Part shown: in pieces, positions 28,118 to 37,415 of the stretch | How positions within the stretch are numbered: the stretch's first letter is position 1 | Layout: every line of letters begins with the position of its first letter | Assembly: GCA_946554445.1 (NCBI GenBank) | Contig: CAMNSD010000005.1 | Span: 1-64,000 of the forward strand | DNA length: 64,000 nt | DNA from: an uncultured Lachnospiraceae bacterium | GTDB taxonomy: Bacteria; Bacillota; Clostridia; Lachnospirales; Lachnospiraceae | Reading direction: 5' to 3' | Program-made: the position numbers and the translations under genes | The notes under the pieces: model-generated | Told to the model about the DNA's origin: nothing | The model's database searches: none | What the model saw: only the letters and a program-made list of their open reading frames with translations

Positions 28118-28765
28118 ATGGATAAGAAAGAAATATTGAAGCGTGTGGATCACACGCAGTTGAAAGCGTTTGCAACCTGGGAGGACATCGTTGTCCTCTG
28201 CGATGAAGCGATTGCAAACGAGACGGCTTCGGTTTGTGTGCCGCCTGCCTATATTAAGAGGATACACGATACTTATCAGGAGAAAATCAATATCTGCACG
28301 GTGGTAGGTTTCCCGCTGGGGTATTCCGTGACGGAAGCCAAAGTCGCGGAAACGCGAAAAGCCATAGAGGACGGTGCCAGCGAGATAGATATGGTGGTCA
28401 ATATCAGCGATGTGAAAAATGGCCTGTATCAAAAGGTAGAGGACGAAATCCGTACCTTAAAACAGGAGTGCGGCGATAAGATCTTAAAGGTCATCATAGA
28501 GACTTGTTACTTGAACGAGGAAGAGAAGATTGCCATGTGTAAGGCCGTGACTAATGCGGGAGCGGATTATATCAAGACGTCCACCGGTTTTGGCACGGGC
28601 GGGGCCACAATCGAGGATGTTCGTCTTTTTAAAAAGTATATTGGACCGAATGTGAAAATCAAGGCCGCAGGAGGTATCTCTACGTTGGAAGATTTAGAGG
28701 CTTTTGTGAACGAGGGATGCGACAGGATTGGCACTTCCAGGGCGGTAGGATTGCTCAGAGATTAA
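28118..28765 (+). CDS. deoC: Deoxyribose-phosphate aldolase
   Basis: RVDHTQLKAFATWEDI, VGFPLGYSVTEAKVAETRKAIEDGASEIDMVVNI, YIKTSTGFGTGGATIEDV, KAAGGISTLEDL. Confidence 0.95.
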   Translation: MDKKEILKRVDHTQLKAFATWEDIVVLCDEAIANETASVCVPPAYIKRIHDTYQEKINICTVVGFPLGYSVTEAKVAETRKAIEDGASEIDMVVNISDVKNGLYQKVEDEIRTLKQECGDKILKVIIETCYLNEEEKIAMCKAVTNAGADYIKTSTGFGTGGATIEDVRLFKKYIGPNVKIKAAGGISTLEDLEAFVNEGCDRIGTSRAVGLLRD

Positions 28766-28780
28766 TCAGGTATAATTGAT

Positions 28781-29575
28781 ATGGAAGAAAGAAGCTATGT
28801 AGAAGCGTTTTATCAGAGGGTTAACGAGGAAGAGCGGTTGGCAGACCGTCCGGGGAAGATTGAATATGCAACAACAATGGCATATATCCATCAGTATTTG
28901 AAGCCCGGCATGCGGATTGCAGAAATTGGCGCCGGTACCGGCAAATATTCACTGGCTTTATCCAGAGAAGGATACAGCGTTGAAGCCGTAGAACTAGTGG
29001 AACGCAACATTCAGATATTTAAAAATAAGCTGAAAGCAGAGGATGATATTCGTATTCAGCAGGGAGACGCCATGAACCTCTCGTGTTTTGCTGACGACAG
29101 TATGGATATTACCTTGCTGCTTGGACCGATGTATCACCTTTTTACAGAAGAGCATAAGAAGAAAGCGCTGTCTGAGGCGATACGGATTACCAGGCCAGGC
29201 GGCATGTTGTTTGTGGCTTATTGTCAGAACGAGGCCACGATTCTGCAATATTGTTTTGGACAAAAGACGCTTTGGGAGGATCTGCGGAAGGGATTGTTGA
29301 CAGATGATTTTATATGGCAGGCCAATGAGAATGATGTTTTTTCATTGGTGCGTCCAGCAGATATCAGGGCATTGACCAAAGATTTTCCGGTAGAACGTGT
29401 GAATCTTATCGCAACAGACGGCGCGTCAAGATATTTAAGCAGCATGTTGGAGCAGATGGATGAGGCGTTGTATCGGAAGTATTTGGAATATCATTTTTCA
29501 ATCTGTGAGCGCAAAGATTTGATTGGCGCTTCTAATCACGTGTTGGATATTTTGAAAAAAATAGAAGAGCATTAA
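28781..29575 (+). CDS. SAM-dependent class I methyltransferase
   Basis: GMRIAEIGAGTGKYSLALSREGYSVEAVELVERNIQ; LLGPMYHLFTEEHKKKALSEAIRITRPGGMLFVAYC. Confidence 0.88.
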   Translation: MEERSYVEAFYQRVNEEERLADRPGKIEYATTMAYIHQYLKPGMRIAEIGAGTGKYSLALSREGYSVEAVELVERNIQIFKNKLKAEDDIRIQQGDAMNLSCFADDSMDITLLLGPMYHLFTEEHKKKALSEAIRITRPGGMLFVAYCQNEATILQYCFGQKTLWEDLRKGLLTDDFIWQANENDVFSLVRPADIRALTKDFPVERVNLIATDGASRYLSSMLEQMDEALYRKYLEYHFSICERKDLIGASNHVLDILKKIEEH

Positions 29576-29607
29576 AAGCTTTTTAGGAAATTTTTCCTAT
29601 TTTGGGT

Positions 29608-29635
29608 TTGCTTTTTTGTACTGTGGCGGTATAAT
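29608..29635 (+). promoter_or_regulatory. Predicted sigmaA-type promoter for the flagellin-like gene
   Basis: TTGCTT - 16 nt - TATAAT. Confidence 0.5.
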
Positions 29636-29694
29636 ATTATTATACTAGGTACAGTGTGAGTTGCATTCTTTGATATAGCGATTATGAAAGGGGC

Positions 29695-30459
29695 ATGATT
29701 ATGAACGCAGTATCATCGCAAAAGGGTGTTTTTTGGTCCTACAAAAATCTTGCCAGCGGTAAACGGATTAATACGGCCAAAGATGACGCGGCTGGGATGG
29801 CCATTGCGAAGCGGATGCAGAGCCAGGAAATCGGTCTTCGCGTTGGCGCAGATAACGCTGGGATGGCTATGAATGCGGCCAACGTGGCGGAAGGTGCGTT
29901 GGGAGGCATGTCGGATTATCTGCAGCGGATTCATGAACTGGCGATCAGGTCTATGAATGGTATTAACTCCGACGCTGATAAGCAGATTTATCAGAAAGAA
30001 ATCGATCAACTCAAACAGGGAATAGAGTCTCTGGCGAGGGATACATCTTTTAATGAACAAAAGATGTTGGACGGCAGTATGGCGGATATGGCGGTGGCTA
30101 CATCTCCAAACGGCGGCGGTATGAGGATTCAGATGGAAAATTCCACGTTGGAAGCGTTGGGGATCGCTGATCTGGATGTGACTTCCAAAGATTTCAACCT
30201 GGATTCTATCAAGAAGGCGATGGATATGGTTTCTGAGCGCAGAAGCAGTCTGGGTGGTTCCATGAATGCCCTGCAGCGCGTACAGAATTACAATTCATCG
30301 GCAGCCTTGAATCAGTTGTCATCCAGAAGCCGATTGGAAGATTTGGATTTTCCGAAGGCAGTTTCCAAGAAGAAGCAGGAAGAACTGCTGGGGCAGTATC
30401 GGATGCATATGATTAGGAAGCAGATGGAACAGAAGAAATCGCTTACGGCTCTGTTTTAA
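29695..30459 (+). CDS. Divergent flagellin / flagellin-domain protein
   Basis: NLASGKRINTAKDDAAGMAIAKRMQSQEIGLRVGADNAGMAMNAANVAEGALGGMSDYLQRIHELAIRSMNG; C-terminal LSSRSRLEDLDFPKAV. Confidence 0.85.
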   Translation: MIMNAVSSQKGVFWSYKNLASGKRINTAKDDAAGMAIAKRMQSQEIGLRVGADNAGMAMNAANVAEGALGGMSDYLQRIHELAIRSMNGINSDADKQIYQKEIDQLKQGIESLARDTSFNEQKMLDGSMADMAVATSPNGGGMRIQMENSTLEALGIADLDVTSKDFNLDSIKKAMDMVSERRSSLGGSMNALQRVQNYNSSAALNQLSSRSRLEDLDFPKAVSKKKQEELLGQYRMHMIRKQMEQKKSLTALF

Positions 30460-30596
30460 TATTGACTTTTTAAAGTCTGTTTGAGATAATGTTAAAGATG
30501 TACGGATACGCGTGCATACAAGGGAAGTTCGGGGTTCCGGGACTAGCGTCCTGGTATTCCGTGAAATAATACAATTTTTAAGGAGGAGAATATAAT

Positions 30597-32312
30597 ATGG
30601 CAACAAAAGCGTATTATCCCATTTCCGAGATTGGTGCCGGCAAGGTTGGATTTTCCAAGACTCGTTCTATTATCGAGGCAGCATTTTACGGAAACAATGT
30701 AGTAAAGGTCAGCACCTTGAGAGAAGCTTATGAGCTGGCAAAGAATTCACCTGGTACAGTTGTGACTGACATGCCGATCAAAGACGGTGAGACATTTGGT
30801 CTTCCCGCAGATGCTAAAGTTCTGTTATTTAATGACGGTGCAGTTACAGGCCGTTATGCGGCAGCTCGTCGTATCAAGGGTGAGCCCGGTGTAGACGAAG
30901 CTAAGCTGGATAAAGTGGTTATGGATGCTGTCTATGAGACACGTTGGAAAACCATGTATCATGCAGAGTGTTTCGTAGGTCTTGATCCTGAGTTCATGGC
31001 TAAGGCTCACCTTCTGATTCCGGAAGGAGAGGAGAATTTACTGTACAACTGGATGATCAATTTCCAGTATATGTCTGACGAGTATGTTAAGATGTACAAG
31101 AACTCCAAGCCGGTTGGCGATGGCAAAGAGCCTGATATCTATATCTTCTCCGATCCTCAGTGGGCACCTCATGAGGCTCCCGATGTAGATTACAGCTGCC
31201 TGAGTGATCCTCTGACACTGTGCTACTTCGACACCAACGAGAACTGTGCAGCAATCCTTGGTATGAAGTATTTCGGTGAGCATAAGAAAGGTACTCTGAC
31301 AATGGCATGGGCACTGGCTAACAGAAATGGTTACGCTTCCTGCCACGGCGGTCAGAAAGAGTACTCCTTAGAGGGCGGCAAGAAGTTCGTTGCTTCTGTA
31401 TATGGTCTGTCAGGTTCTGGTAAATCTACTCTGACACATGCGAAACATGACGGCAAGTATGATGCATTTGGCGGTATCAAAGTGCTTCATGACGATGCAT
31501 TTATCATCAACAGTGATACCTGTGCATCCATTGCTTTAGAGCCTACTTATTTCGATAAGACAGCAGACTATCCGACAGGATGTCCTGATAATGAGTATCT
31601 GTTATCTGCTCAGAACTGCTCCTGCACCATGGACAGCGAAGGTAAGATTCAGTTGGTAACTGAGGATATCAGAAATGGTAACGGCCGTGCAATCAAGTCC
31701 AAATTATGGTCTCCTAACCGTGTGGACAAGATTGATGCACCTGTTAATGCAATCTTCTGGATCATGAAAGATCCTACCATTCCGCCGGTTGTTAAGTTAA
31801 AAGGTTCCGCGCTGGCATCCGTTATGGGCGCAACCCTGGCAACCAAGACATCTTCCGCAGAGCGTGTGGCAGCTGGTACCGATATGAACGCAATCCGTAT
31901 CGTTCCTTATGCTAACCCGTTCAGAACCTATCCTCTGGTAAATGACTATGAGAAGTTCAAGAAGTTAGTGGAAGAGAAGAACGTTGACTGCTACATCGTT
32001 AACACAGGTGACTTCATGGGTCACAAGTGCCAGAAGGAAGACACCCTTGGTATCTTAGAGACCATCGTAGAGGGCAAGGCTAAATTCGAGCAGTGGGGTC
32101 CTTTCGAGGATATCGAGATCATGAACGACTGGAGCGGCAAGACAGGTGACTTCACACCCGACTTAAACGATGCTGATTACAAGGCTCAGTTAAAGAGCGC
32201 TCTGGAGACTCGTGTCAATGCGGTTAAAGGCTTTGCTGAGAAGAAGGAAGGTTATGACAAGCTTCCTGACGAGGCACTGGCTGCACTTGAGAAACTGGTG
32301 AACGCACTCTAA
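30597..32312 (+). CDS. pckA: Phosphoenolpyruvate carboxykinase (ATP)
   Basis: VYGLSGSGKSTLTHAKHDGKYDAFGGIKVLHDDAFIINSDTCASIALEPTYFDKT; AYYPISEIG start with AAGGAGGAG RBS. Confidence 0.93.
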   Translation: MATKAYYPISEIGAGKVGFSKTRSIIEAAFYGNNVVKVSTLREAYELAKNSPGTVVTDMPIKDGETFGLPADAKVLLFNDGAVTGRYAAARRIKGEPGVDEAKLDKVVMDAVYETRWKTMYHAECFVGLDPEFMAKAHLLIPEGEENLLYNWMINFQYMSDEYVKMYKNSKPVGDGKEPDIYIFSDPQWAPHEAPDVDYSCLSDPLTLCYFDTNENCAAILGMKYFGEHKKGTLTMAWALANRNGYASCHGGQKEYSLEGGKKFVASVYGLSGSGKSTLTHAKHDGKYDAFGGIKVLHDDAFIINSDTCASIALEPTYFDKTADYPTGCPDNEYLLSAQNCSCTMDSEGKIQLVTEDIRNGNGRAIKSKLWSPNRVDKIDAPVNAIFWIMKDPTIPPVVKLKGSALASVMGATLATKTSSAERVAAGTDMNAIRIVPYANPFRTYPLVNDYEKFKKLVEEKNVDCYIVNTGDFMGHKCQKEDTLGILETIVEGKAKFEQWGPFEDIEIMNDWSGKTGDFTPDLNDADYKAQLKSALETRVNAVKGFAEKKEGYDKLPDEALAALEKLVNAL

Positions 32313-32316
32313 TATA

Positions 32317-32350
32317 AAAGAGGAGAATCCATAATGGATTCTCCTTTTTT
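32317..32350 (+). terminator. Intrinsic terminator of pckA
   Basis: AGGAGAATCC-ATAAT-GGATTCTCCTTTTTTT. Confidence 0.85.
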
Positions 32351-32410
32351 TACTTTATAGGAAAGTTCTCCGCTTATTTTGGTAACTTAGTATGGATTGG
32401 TAAAGTTTTG

Positions 32411-32953
32411 TTAATTTGCCTTACAGTTTTTCTTGTGGGCTTTCAGTTTCTTGATGGCCCAGGCGTAATGGCTGGAAGTGTTGCTGACAAAATAGGAACC
32501 TAGCGTACTGCCGCCAACCCAGGGGAAAGCCCCTTTGGTGAAGAGTTCTTCATTTGAGAAGGTTTCGGCCAGCTGCATTACATCATGGTGGGATTTTTCA
32601 AGCATTTCTTTGGCTTCTTCCGTGGTGGTGTTCTGGTGTTTTTGCCAGAAAACTTCATTCATTTTGCCGTAGGTTTTCCAGTTGTAAGGGCGGGGAATAA
32701 AGGGTGCAGGAGTACCGGCCTGGTTGGTGTGGACCCAATGCAGCAGCAATTGATGCCACTCATAAAGGTGAATCAGGATGTCTCTTACATTCTTGTCACG
32801 TTTCCAGTGGGCTTCTTTCTTACTCGCATCACCGCTGAAATCAAAAGGTGTAGAAAGTTCTTTGTCTGACAATCCTGCGATCAACAGGTTCATTTGTTCA
32901 TAGTTTTCGGTTGCTGCACTCAGTAAATCTGATTTTGTGGTTGGTCTGCCCAT
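32411..32953 (-). CDS. ClbS/DfsB-family four-helix-bundle protein
   Basis: MGRPTTKSDLLSAATENYEQMNLLIAGL, RDILIHLYEWHQLLLHW, YNWKTYGKMNEVFWQKHQ. Confidence 0.85.
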   Translation of the reverse strand: MGRPTTKSDLLSAATENYEQMNLLIAGLSDKELSTPFDFSGDASKKEAHWKRDKNVRDILIHLYEWHQLLLHWVHTNQAGTPAPFIPRPYNWKTYGKMNEVFWQKHQNTTTEEAKEMLEKSHHDVMQLAETFSNEELFTKGAFPWVGGSTLGSYFVSNTSSHYAWAIKKLKAHKKNCKAN

Positions 32954-33128
32954 ATGAATTCCCTCTTTTCTTAAATTTAAATGACTTAATTATTTAATAA
33001 GATTCCAGGATACAGTTTTTCCAAAATATTCTAATTATTTTCCTGAATCATGGTATCTGAATATATATTACGACGTAAACCCTGACAACATATGTCATGG
33101 TTTCTTTCAAAAATAAATTTTTCAGATT

Positions 33129-34067
33129 TTATTCCTGCGGATGACGAGTCAAGTGACTGTTTGCGGCTGAGTCTTTGACTTTTTCATAGGTGAGTCTTGC
33201 CCATTCGGCAAGGTCATTTTTTAAGTCTGTGGGAGACAGGACTGTTACATTGGGCCCGAAAGAGAGCAGGAATCCGACCAGCCAGTCATCTACCGGCATT
33301 TTTGCGCAGACCAGCAAAGTATCGTCATCTTGCAGGGTAACCTGCTCCGGAGAAAACTCATCATATACGCGATAGGCCATTTCCGACGGAAAACAGAGGG
33401 TGACCTGCTGTTCATATGCTACGGGGGAATCCTCATCAGTTTCGGGAAAAGAGCAGTAAGGGAAAATCTCGTTTAAAACTTCCAGACACAGAATGCGGTT
33501 TAATTTAAACAGACGGAATTCCTGTCTTTTGGTACAATACGCTTTCAGATACCAGGCTCGTCCCTTGTATAGAAGTTTTAACGGATGAATGATTCGTTCC
33601 GTAGTTTGGGCGTGAGAACTGGTATAGGATATTTTTACACATCTGCGCTGCAGGATGGCGGATTTGAGGGAGTCAAACTTTATTTTATCGGAAGATTTAT
33701 CGCCCCATCTTGTGTAGTCAACTTCCAGCCAGGTATCTGACTGCATCTGGAAAAGGGAGGAGAGTTTCCGAAGGATTCCAGAATCTTCAATGTCTGGGGC
33801 AATGCTGATGCCTTGCAGGGCGGAAAGAATTTCCTGCTTTTCTTCGCTGGACAGTATGGTCCGGTCAAGAATAAAGTCATCCATTAGATAAATGCCGCCG
33901 TTTCGCCCGGTTTCTGTAAAAACGGGGATGCCTGCGCCGCTTAAGGCGTCGATGTCCCGGTAAATGGTTCGTACCGAGACTTCCAGTTCTTTTGCAAGTT
34001 CCGGGGCGGAAACATGTCCCTGACGAAGAAGACAATATAGAATTTTGAATAATCGGCTTTCTTGCAT
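33129..34067 (-). CDS. YafY-type HTH + WYL domain transcriptional regulator
   Basis: RLFKILYCLLRQGHVSAPELAKELEVSVRTIYRDIDALSGAGIPVFTETGRNGGIYL; WYLKAYC. Confidence 0.92.
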   Translation of the reverse strand: MQESRLFKILYCLLRQGHVSAPELAKELEVSVRTIYRDIDALSGAGIPVFTETGRNGGIYLMDDFILDRTILSSEEKQEILSALQGISIAPDIEDSGILRKLSSLFQMQSDTWLEVDYTRWGDKSSDKIKFDSLKSAILQRRCVKISYTSSHAQTTERIIHPLKLLYKGRAWYLKAYCTKRQEFRLFKLNRILCLEVLNEIFPYCSFPETDEDSPVAYEQQVTLCFPSEMAYRVYDEFSPEQVTLQDDDTLLVCAKMPVDDWLVGFLLSFGPNVTVLSPTDLKNDLAEWARLTYEKVKDSAANSHLTRHPQE

Positions 34068-34293
34068 GAGCGGTTTCTCCTGTGTTTGGTGAGAATATGT
34101 TTACAGATAGATACTTATTTGGTGACTTCTGAAAAATCCATAGGATGAATAACTTTCAGCAACATTATAAGCTTGCAGGCAGCAAAACACAAGCGACAGG
34201 GGGAAGCAGAAAAGAACGGGAATATAAATTTATTGTGTGTTATACTTTCTATATAAAGATAAACAAGAAAAAGAGAAAGGATAAAAGAGAGAG

Positions 34294-34391
34294 GGTAAAG
34301 AAGAGAAGATAAAGAAGGGAAGGTAAAGAGGGGAAGATAAAGAAGAGAAGATAAAGAAGAGAAGGTAAAGAAGGGAAGATAAAAAGGAAGG
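34294..34391 (+). repeat. 14-bp purine-rich tandem repeat, about 7 units, in the leader of the transglutaminase operon
   Basis: Units ggtaaagaagagaa / gataaagaagggaa / ggtaaagaggggaa / gataaagaagagaa / gataaagaagagaa / ggtaaagaagggaa / gataaaaaggaagg, each 14 bp and consecutive. Confidence 0.92.
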
Positions 34392-34435
34392 GCAAAAAAG
34401 AGGATAAAAAAAGATATTTAGGGAGGAAAATATTT

Positions 34436-35314
34436 ATGAAAGAAGACATTATGGAGTTTTACAGACAGACAAGCTGTTTTACAGACCTTGGATTTTATCG
34501 GGATTTTGCGGTGAACCTGCCGGATGATATCCAGGAATTATGCTTGTTACAGCGTCATCAGATCATTCATCCTGTGGCCATTATGATGCAGAGAGGTGTA
34601 AAAGACACTTTTCATGGGGATATGACAAAGATTCCGGTAGATCGTCTGCTGTTTGAGAATGAGAGATATCAGACGGCTGTTTCCATTCTCGCGGAACTGC
34701 TCCGGCGGGAAGAGCGGTATTCTCTGGAGAGAAAAATTGAGAATAAACTGCATCTTTGCTGTCGGGAACAGGCGATTCTGCTGGCGGCCATCTTAAAAGC
34801 AAAAGGAAAGGCCGCCCGGGTAAGAAGCGGTTTTGCGGGATATATATCTCAGGACGGCGTCAATCATGACCATTGGATTACAGAATATTATGACCAGGAG
34901 AAGGCTAGATGGGTACTGACGGATGCCGATTGCTGCTGTGAGGATGTTGATTTTAATATTTATGACATCCCGGAAGGGCGTTTTATCTTTGGAGCGCAGG
35001 CATATCTGTGTCTGCGGGAGAATCGGTATCGGGAAGAAGAGTTTCTTTATGCTTCCGTGCCTCCCACAATCGGTATGAAAGCGGTGCTTCGGGCGCTTTT
35101 CTATGATTTCCATTCTTTGATGAATGATGAGATTTTTTTCTGGCATGTGCCTGCTTATCTGGACAGAAAAGATATGGAGCCTTCCGCGGAAGAATATGAG
35201 GAACTGGATGAATTGGCAAAACTCTTGCTGCGTCCAAATGAAAATCATGAGGCATTACGTAAGGTATGGGAACAAGAAGAGAAGTATCGGATTGTGGCGG
35301 GCGGCTTTAACTAA
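34436..35314 (+). CDS. Transglutaminase-like domain protein
   Basis: KLHLCCREQAILLAAILKAKGKAARVRSGFAGYI...NHDHWITEYYD...WVLTDADC (Cys-His-Asp order). Confidence 0.75.
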   Translation: MKEDIMEFYRQTSCFTDLGFYRDFAVNLPDDIQELCLLQRHQIIHPVAIMMQRGVKDTFHGDMTKIPVDRLLFENERYQTAVSILAELLRREERYSLERKIENKLHLCCREQAILLAAILKAKGKAARVRSGFAGYISQDGVNHDHWITEYYDQEKARWVLTDADCCCEDVDFNIYDIPEGRFIFGAQAYLCLRENRYREEEFLYASVPPTIGMKAVLRALFYDFHSLMNDEIFFWHVPAYLDRKDMEPSAEEYEELDELAKLLLRPNENHEALRKVWEQEEKYRIVAGGFN

Positions 35315-35395
35315 AGGAAACCGTCCTGGAGATAAAATATTTATGGAATCCAGAGAAGAAAACACATCGGGAACCGTAAAAAGAGGAGACGGAAA

Positions 35396-36334
35396 ATGAC
35401 ATCGAATATATTACAGCGAATCAAAGAAAACGTAGAAAAAGTCATTATTGGCAAAAAGGAGGTTACAGACCTTCTGTTAACGGCGCTTGTGGCGGGTGGA
35501 CATGCCTTGATGGAAGACGTGCCGGGGACAGGAAAGACACAGCTTGCCAAGGCACTTGCCAAGTCCATGGATTTTGTGTTTCGGCGGATTCAGTTTACAC
35601 CAGATCTTCTGCCCAGTGATGTGACGGGGCTTTCCGTATATCATAAAGAGCAGGGAGAATTTATATTTAGGGAGGGACCGGTGTTTGCCAATCTGCTGTT
35701 GGCGGATGAGATTAACCGTGCCACGCCGCGTACCCAATCCAGCCTTTTGGAATGTATGGGGGAAGGTCAGGTGACGGTGGACGGTACGACCAGGGTTTTG
35801 GAGCCACCGTTTTTTGTGATAGCAACGCAAAATCCGGTGGAAACGTTGGGATGTTTTCCGCTTCCGGAGGCACAGATGGACCGCTTTCTGTTAAAAATCA
35901 GTATGGGAAATCTGGAGAAAGAGCAAGAACGGCAGATGTTAGATCGGTATATTCATGCGAAACCTCTGGAGGAGATTGGCGCGGTGGCTTCCATTGAGGA
36001 GATACGGATGCTGCAGGAACAATGTCAGGCAGTCTATGTGAATCCTGATTTGCGGGATTATATGGTGAATTTGGTGCAGGCCACCAGGCAGGGAGAACAG
36101 GTTACCGGTGTCAGTCCGAGGGGCACCCTGGCGCTGCTTCGGGCTTCCCAGGGATGGGCAATGCTGGCAGGGCGTGATTTTGTGGTGCCGGAAGATATCA
36201 AAAAGGTGGCGGTGCCTGTGCTGGCACACAGGCTTTTGGCTGTCTATGGCAGCGAGAAATCTAATGTTGAAATTATCCGGGGATTGCTACAGAGTATATC
36301 GCTGCCCACGGAAGATTGGTCGCGCCATGATTAG
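35396..36334 (+). CDS. MoxR-family AAA+ ATPase
   Basis: GGHALMEDVPGTGKTQLAKALA, LLLADEINRATPRTQSSLLECMGEGQVTVDGTTRVLEPPFFVIATQNPVET. Confidence 0.95.
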   Translation: MTSNILQRIKENVEKVIIGKKEVTDLLLTALVAGGHALMEDVPGTGKTQLAKALAKSMDFVFRRIQFTPDLLPSDVTGLSVYHKEQGEFIFREGPVFANLLLADEINRATPRTQSSLLECMGEGQVTVDGTTRVLEPPFFVIATQNPVETLGCFPLPEAQMDRFLLKISMGNLEKEQERQMLDRYIHAKPLEEIGAVASIEEIRMLQEQCQAVYVNPDLRDYMVNLVQATRQGEQVTGVSPRGTLALLRASQGWAMLAGRDFVVPEDIKKVAVPVLAHRLLAVYGSEKSNVEIIRGLLQSISLPTEDWSRHD

Positions 36335-37415
36335 CATATTGTTGATTGGGGTGGTATTGCTTGCGGCAGGCTGGTATTTCCTCTACGGGAGAGGATGGAT
36401 GAAGGGCTTGCAGTGTATGCTCTGGTTTGTGGAAGATTATGTGTATGCGGGCGGACAGGCCCATATCATAGAGCAGATTGAGAATCGTAAGCGGATGCCG
36501 GTGCCTGTGTTGGAGATCGCCTTCCGGATGGATAAGGGCGTAGTGTTTGCACAGATGGAAAATACTTTGGTCAGCGATTATGTATATAAGAGGGATATTT
36601 TTTCTCTGTTGGGGAATCAGCGTATTAAAAGAGAAGTTACCATGGATTGTCAACAGAGAGGGTATTATCCAATAGACCTTTTGGAACTTCGCAGTTTTTC
36701 AATGCTTTATAGTAAAAAATATGCTGGGGAACAGAAGATAAAGGCAGCTCTCAATGTGTATGCGAAACGAGTGGATGTGTCAGATATCCTGATCGACTGC
36801 GAGCGCCTGATGGGGACACTGCAGTGCGCAAAAAGGCTCTATGAAGATCCTTTTGCCTTTCGAGGAATCAGGGAATATACGACGGCGGATCCCTTGCGGA
36901 CAATCAATTGGAAAGCTAGCGCCAAGACGGGAGAGATGATGGTTAATATTTATGATTCCACCCTTACGCAGAAGGTGATGATCTATCTGGATGTGGAAGA
37001 CCTTGGAATCTATAGGCAGGACTATCTGATAGAGGAGAGCATCAGTGTGGCGGCCTGTCTGTCGCAGCGGCTGATCGGCCAGGGCGTGGAAGTGGGAATC
37101 AGTGTTAATCTCTTGGAACCTGTGCGTATGGAACCAGAAGCTGATAGAAGATGGCTTCATCAGATTGAACAGATGCTGTGCAGAATCAAGGCAGTCAGAA
37201 AGACAACTGCCTATGCAAACATTCTGCAGGAACTGCCAGAGGATGCCTTTCCAATTTTTATCACCAGAGACGGAATGCGCAATCAGGAAGAGATAGAGCG
37301 GTTTTTACGGGATACATATGGGCTGTGGGTGTACCCACAGGATGCAAAATACAGGACCGCTGTCAGTACTGGAAGAAATTTGTACTGTGTTGTGCGGGAG
37401 GTGACAGCATATTGA
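36327..37415 (+). CDS. DUF58 domain protein
   Basis: DPFAFRGIREYTTADPLRTINWKASAKTGEMMVNIYDSTLTQKVMIYLDV; overlaps the moxR stop. The long ORF upstream of ATG 36327 is not used. Confidence 0.88.
   Translation: MISILLIGVVLLAAGWYFLYGRGWMKGLQCMLWFVEDYVYAGGQAHIIEQIENRKRMPVPVLEIAFRMDKGVVFAQMENTLVSDYVYKRDIFSLLGNQRIKREVTMDCQQRGYYPIDLLELRSFSMLYSKKYAGEQKIKAALNVYAKRVDVSDILIDCERLMGTLQCAKRLYEDPFAFRGIREYTTADPLRTINWKASAKTGEMMVNIYDSTLTQKVMIYLDVEDLGIYRQDYLIEESISVAACLSQRLIGQGVEVGISVNLLEPVRMEPEADRRWLHQIEQMLCRIKAVRKTTAYANILQELPEDAFPIFITRDGMRNQEEIERFLRDTYGLWVYPQDAKYRTAVSTGRNLYCVVREVTAY

Noticed and set aside
29695-30459. Evidence for a flagellar operon
   Set aside because: No other flagellar structural, export or motor gene is present in the window, so only an orphan flagellin-domain protein is claimed.
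34294-34391. Possible CRISPR-like array
   Set aside because: The repeats are contiguous 14-mers with no unique spacers and no cas genes nearby.
34249-34449. 66-aa minus-strand hydrophobic ORF (FLFIFPSLPSLLYLLFF repeats)
   Set aside because: Artefact of translating the complementary strand of the purine-rich 14-bp tandem repeat.
36108-36326. Extended N-terminus of the DUF58 ORF and of other long ORF calls (e.g. 37178-37411, 38562-38798, 45879-45962, 55757-55819)
   Set aside because: These extensions overlap upstream genes or regulatory DNA, and internal starts with ribosome-binding sites fit the protein families better.
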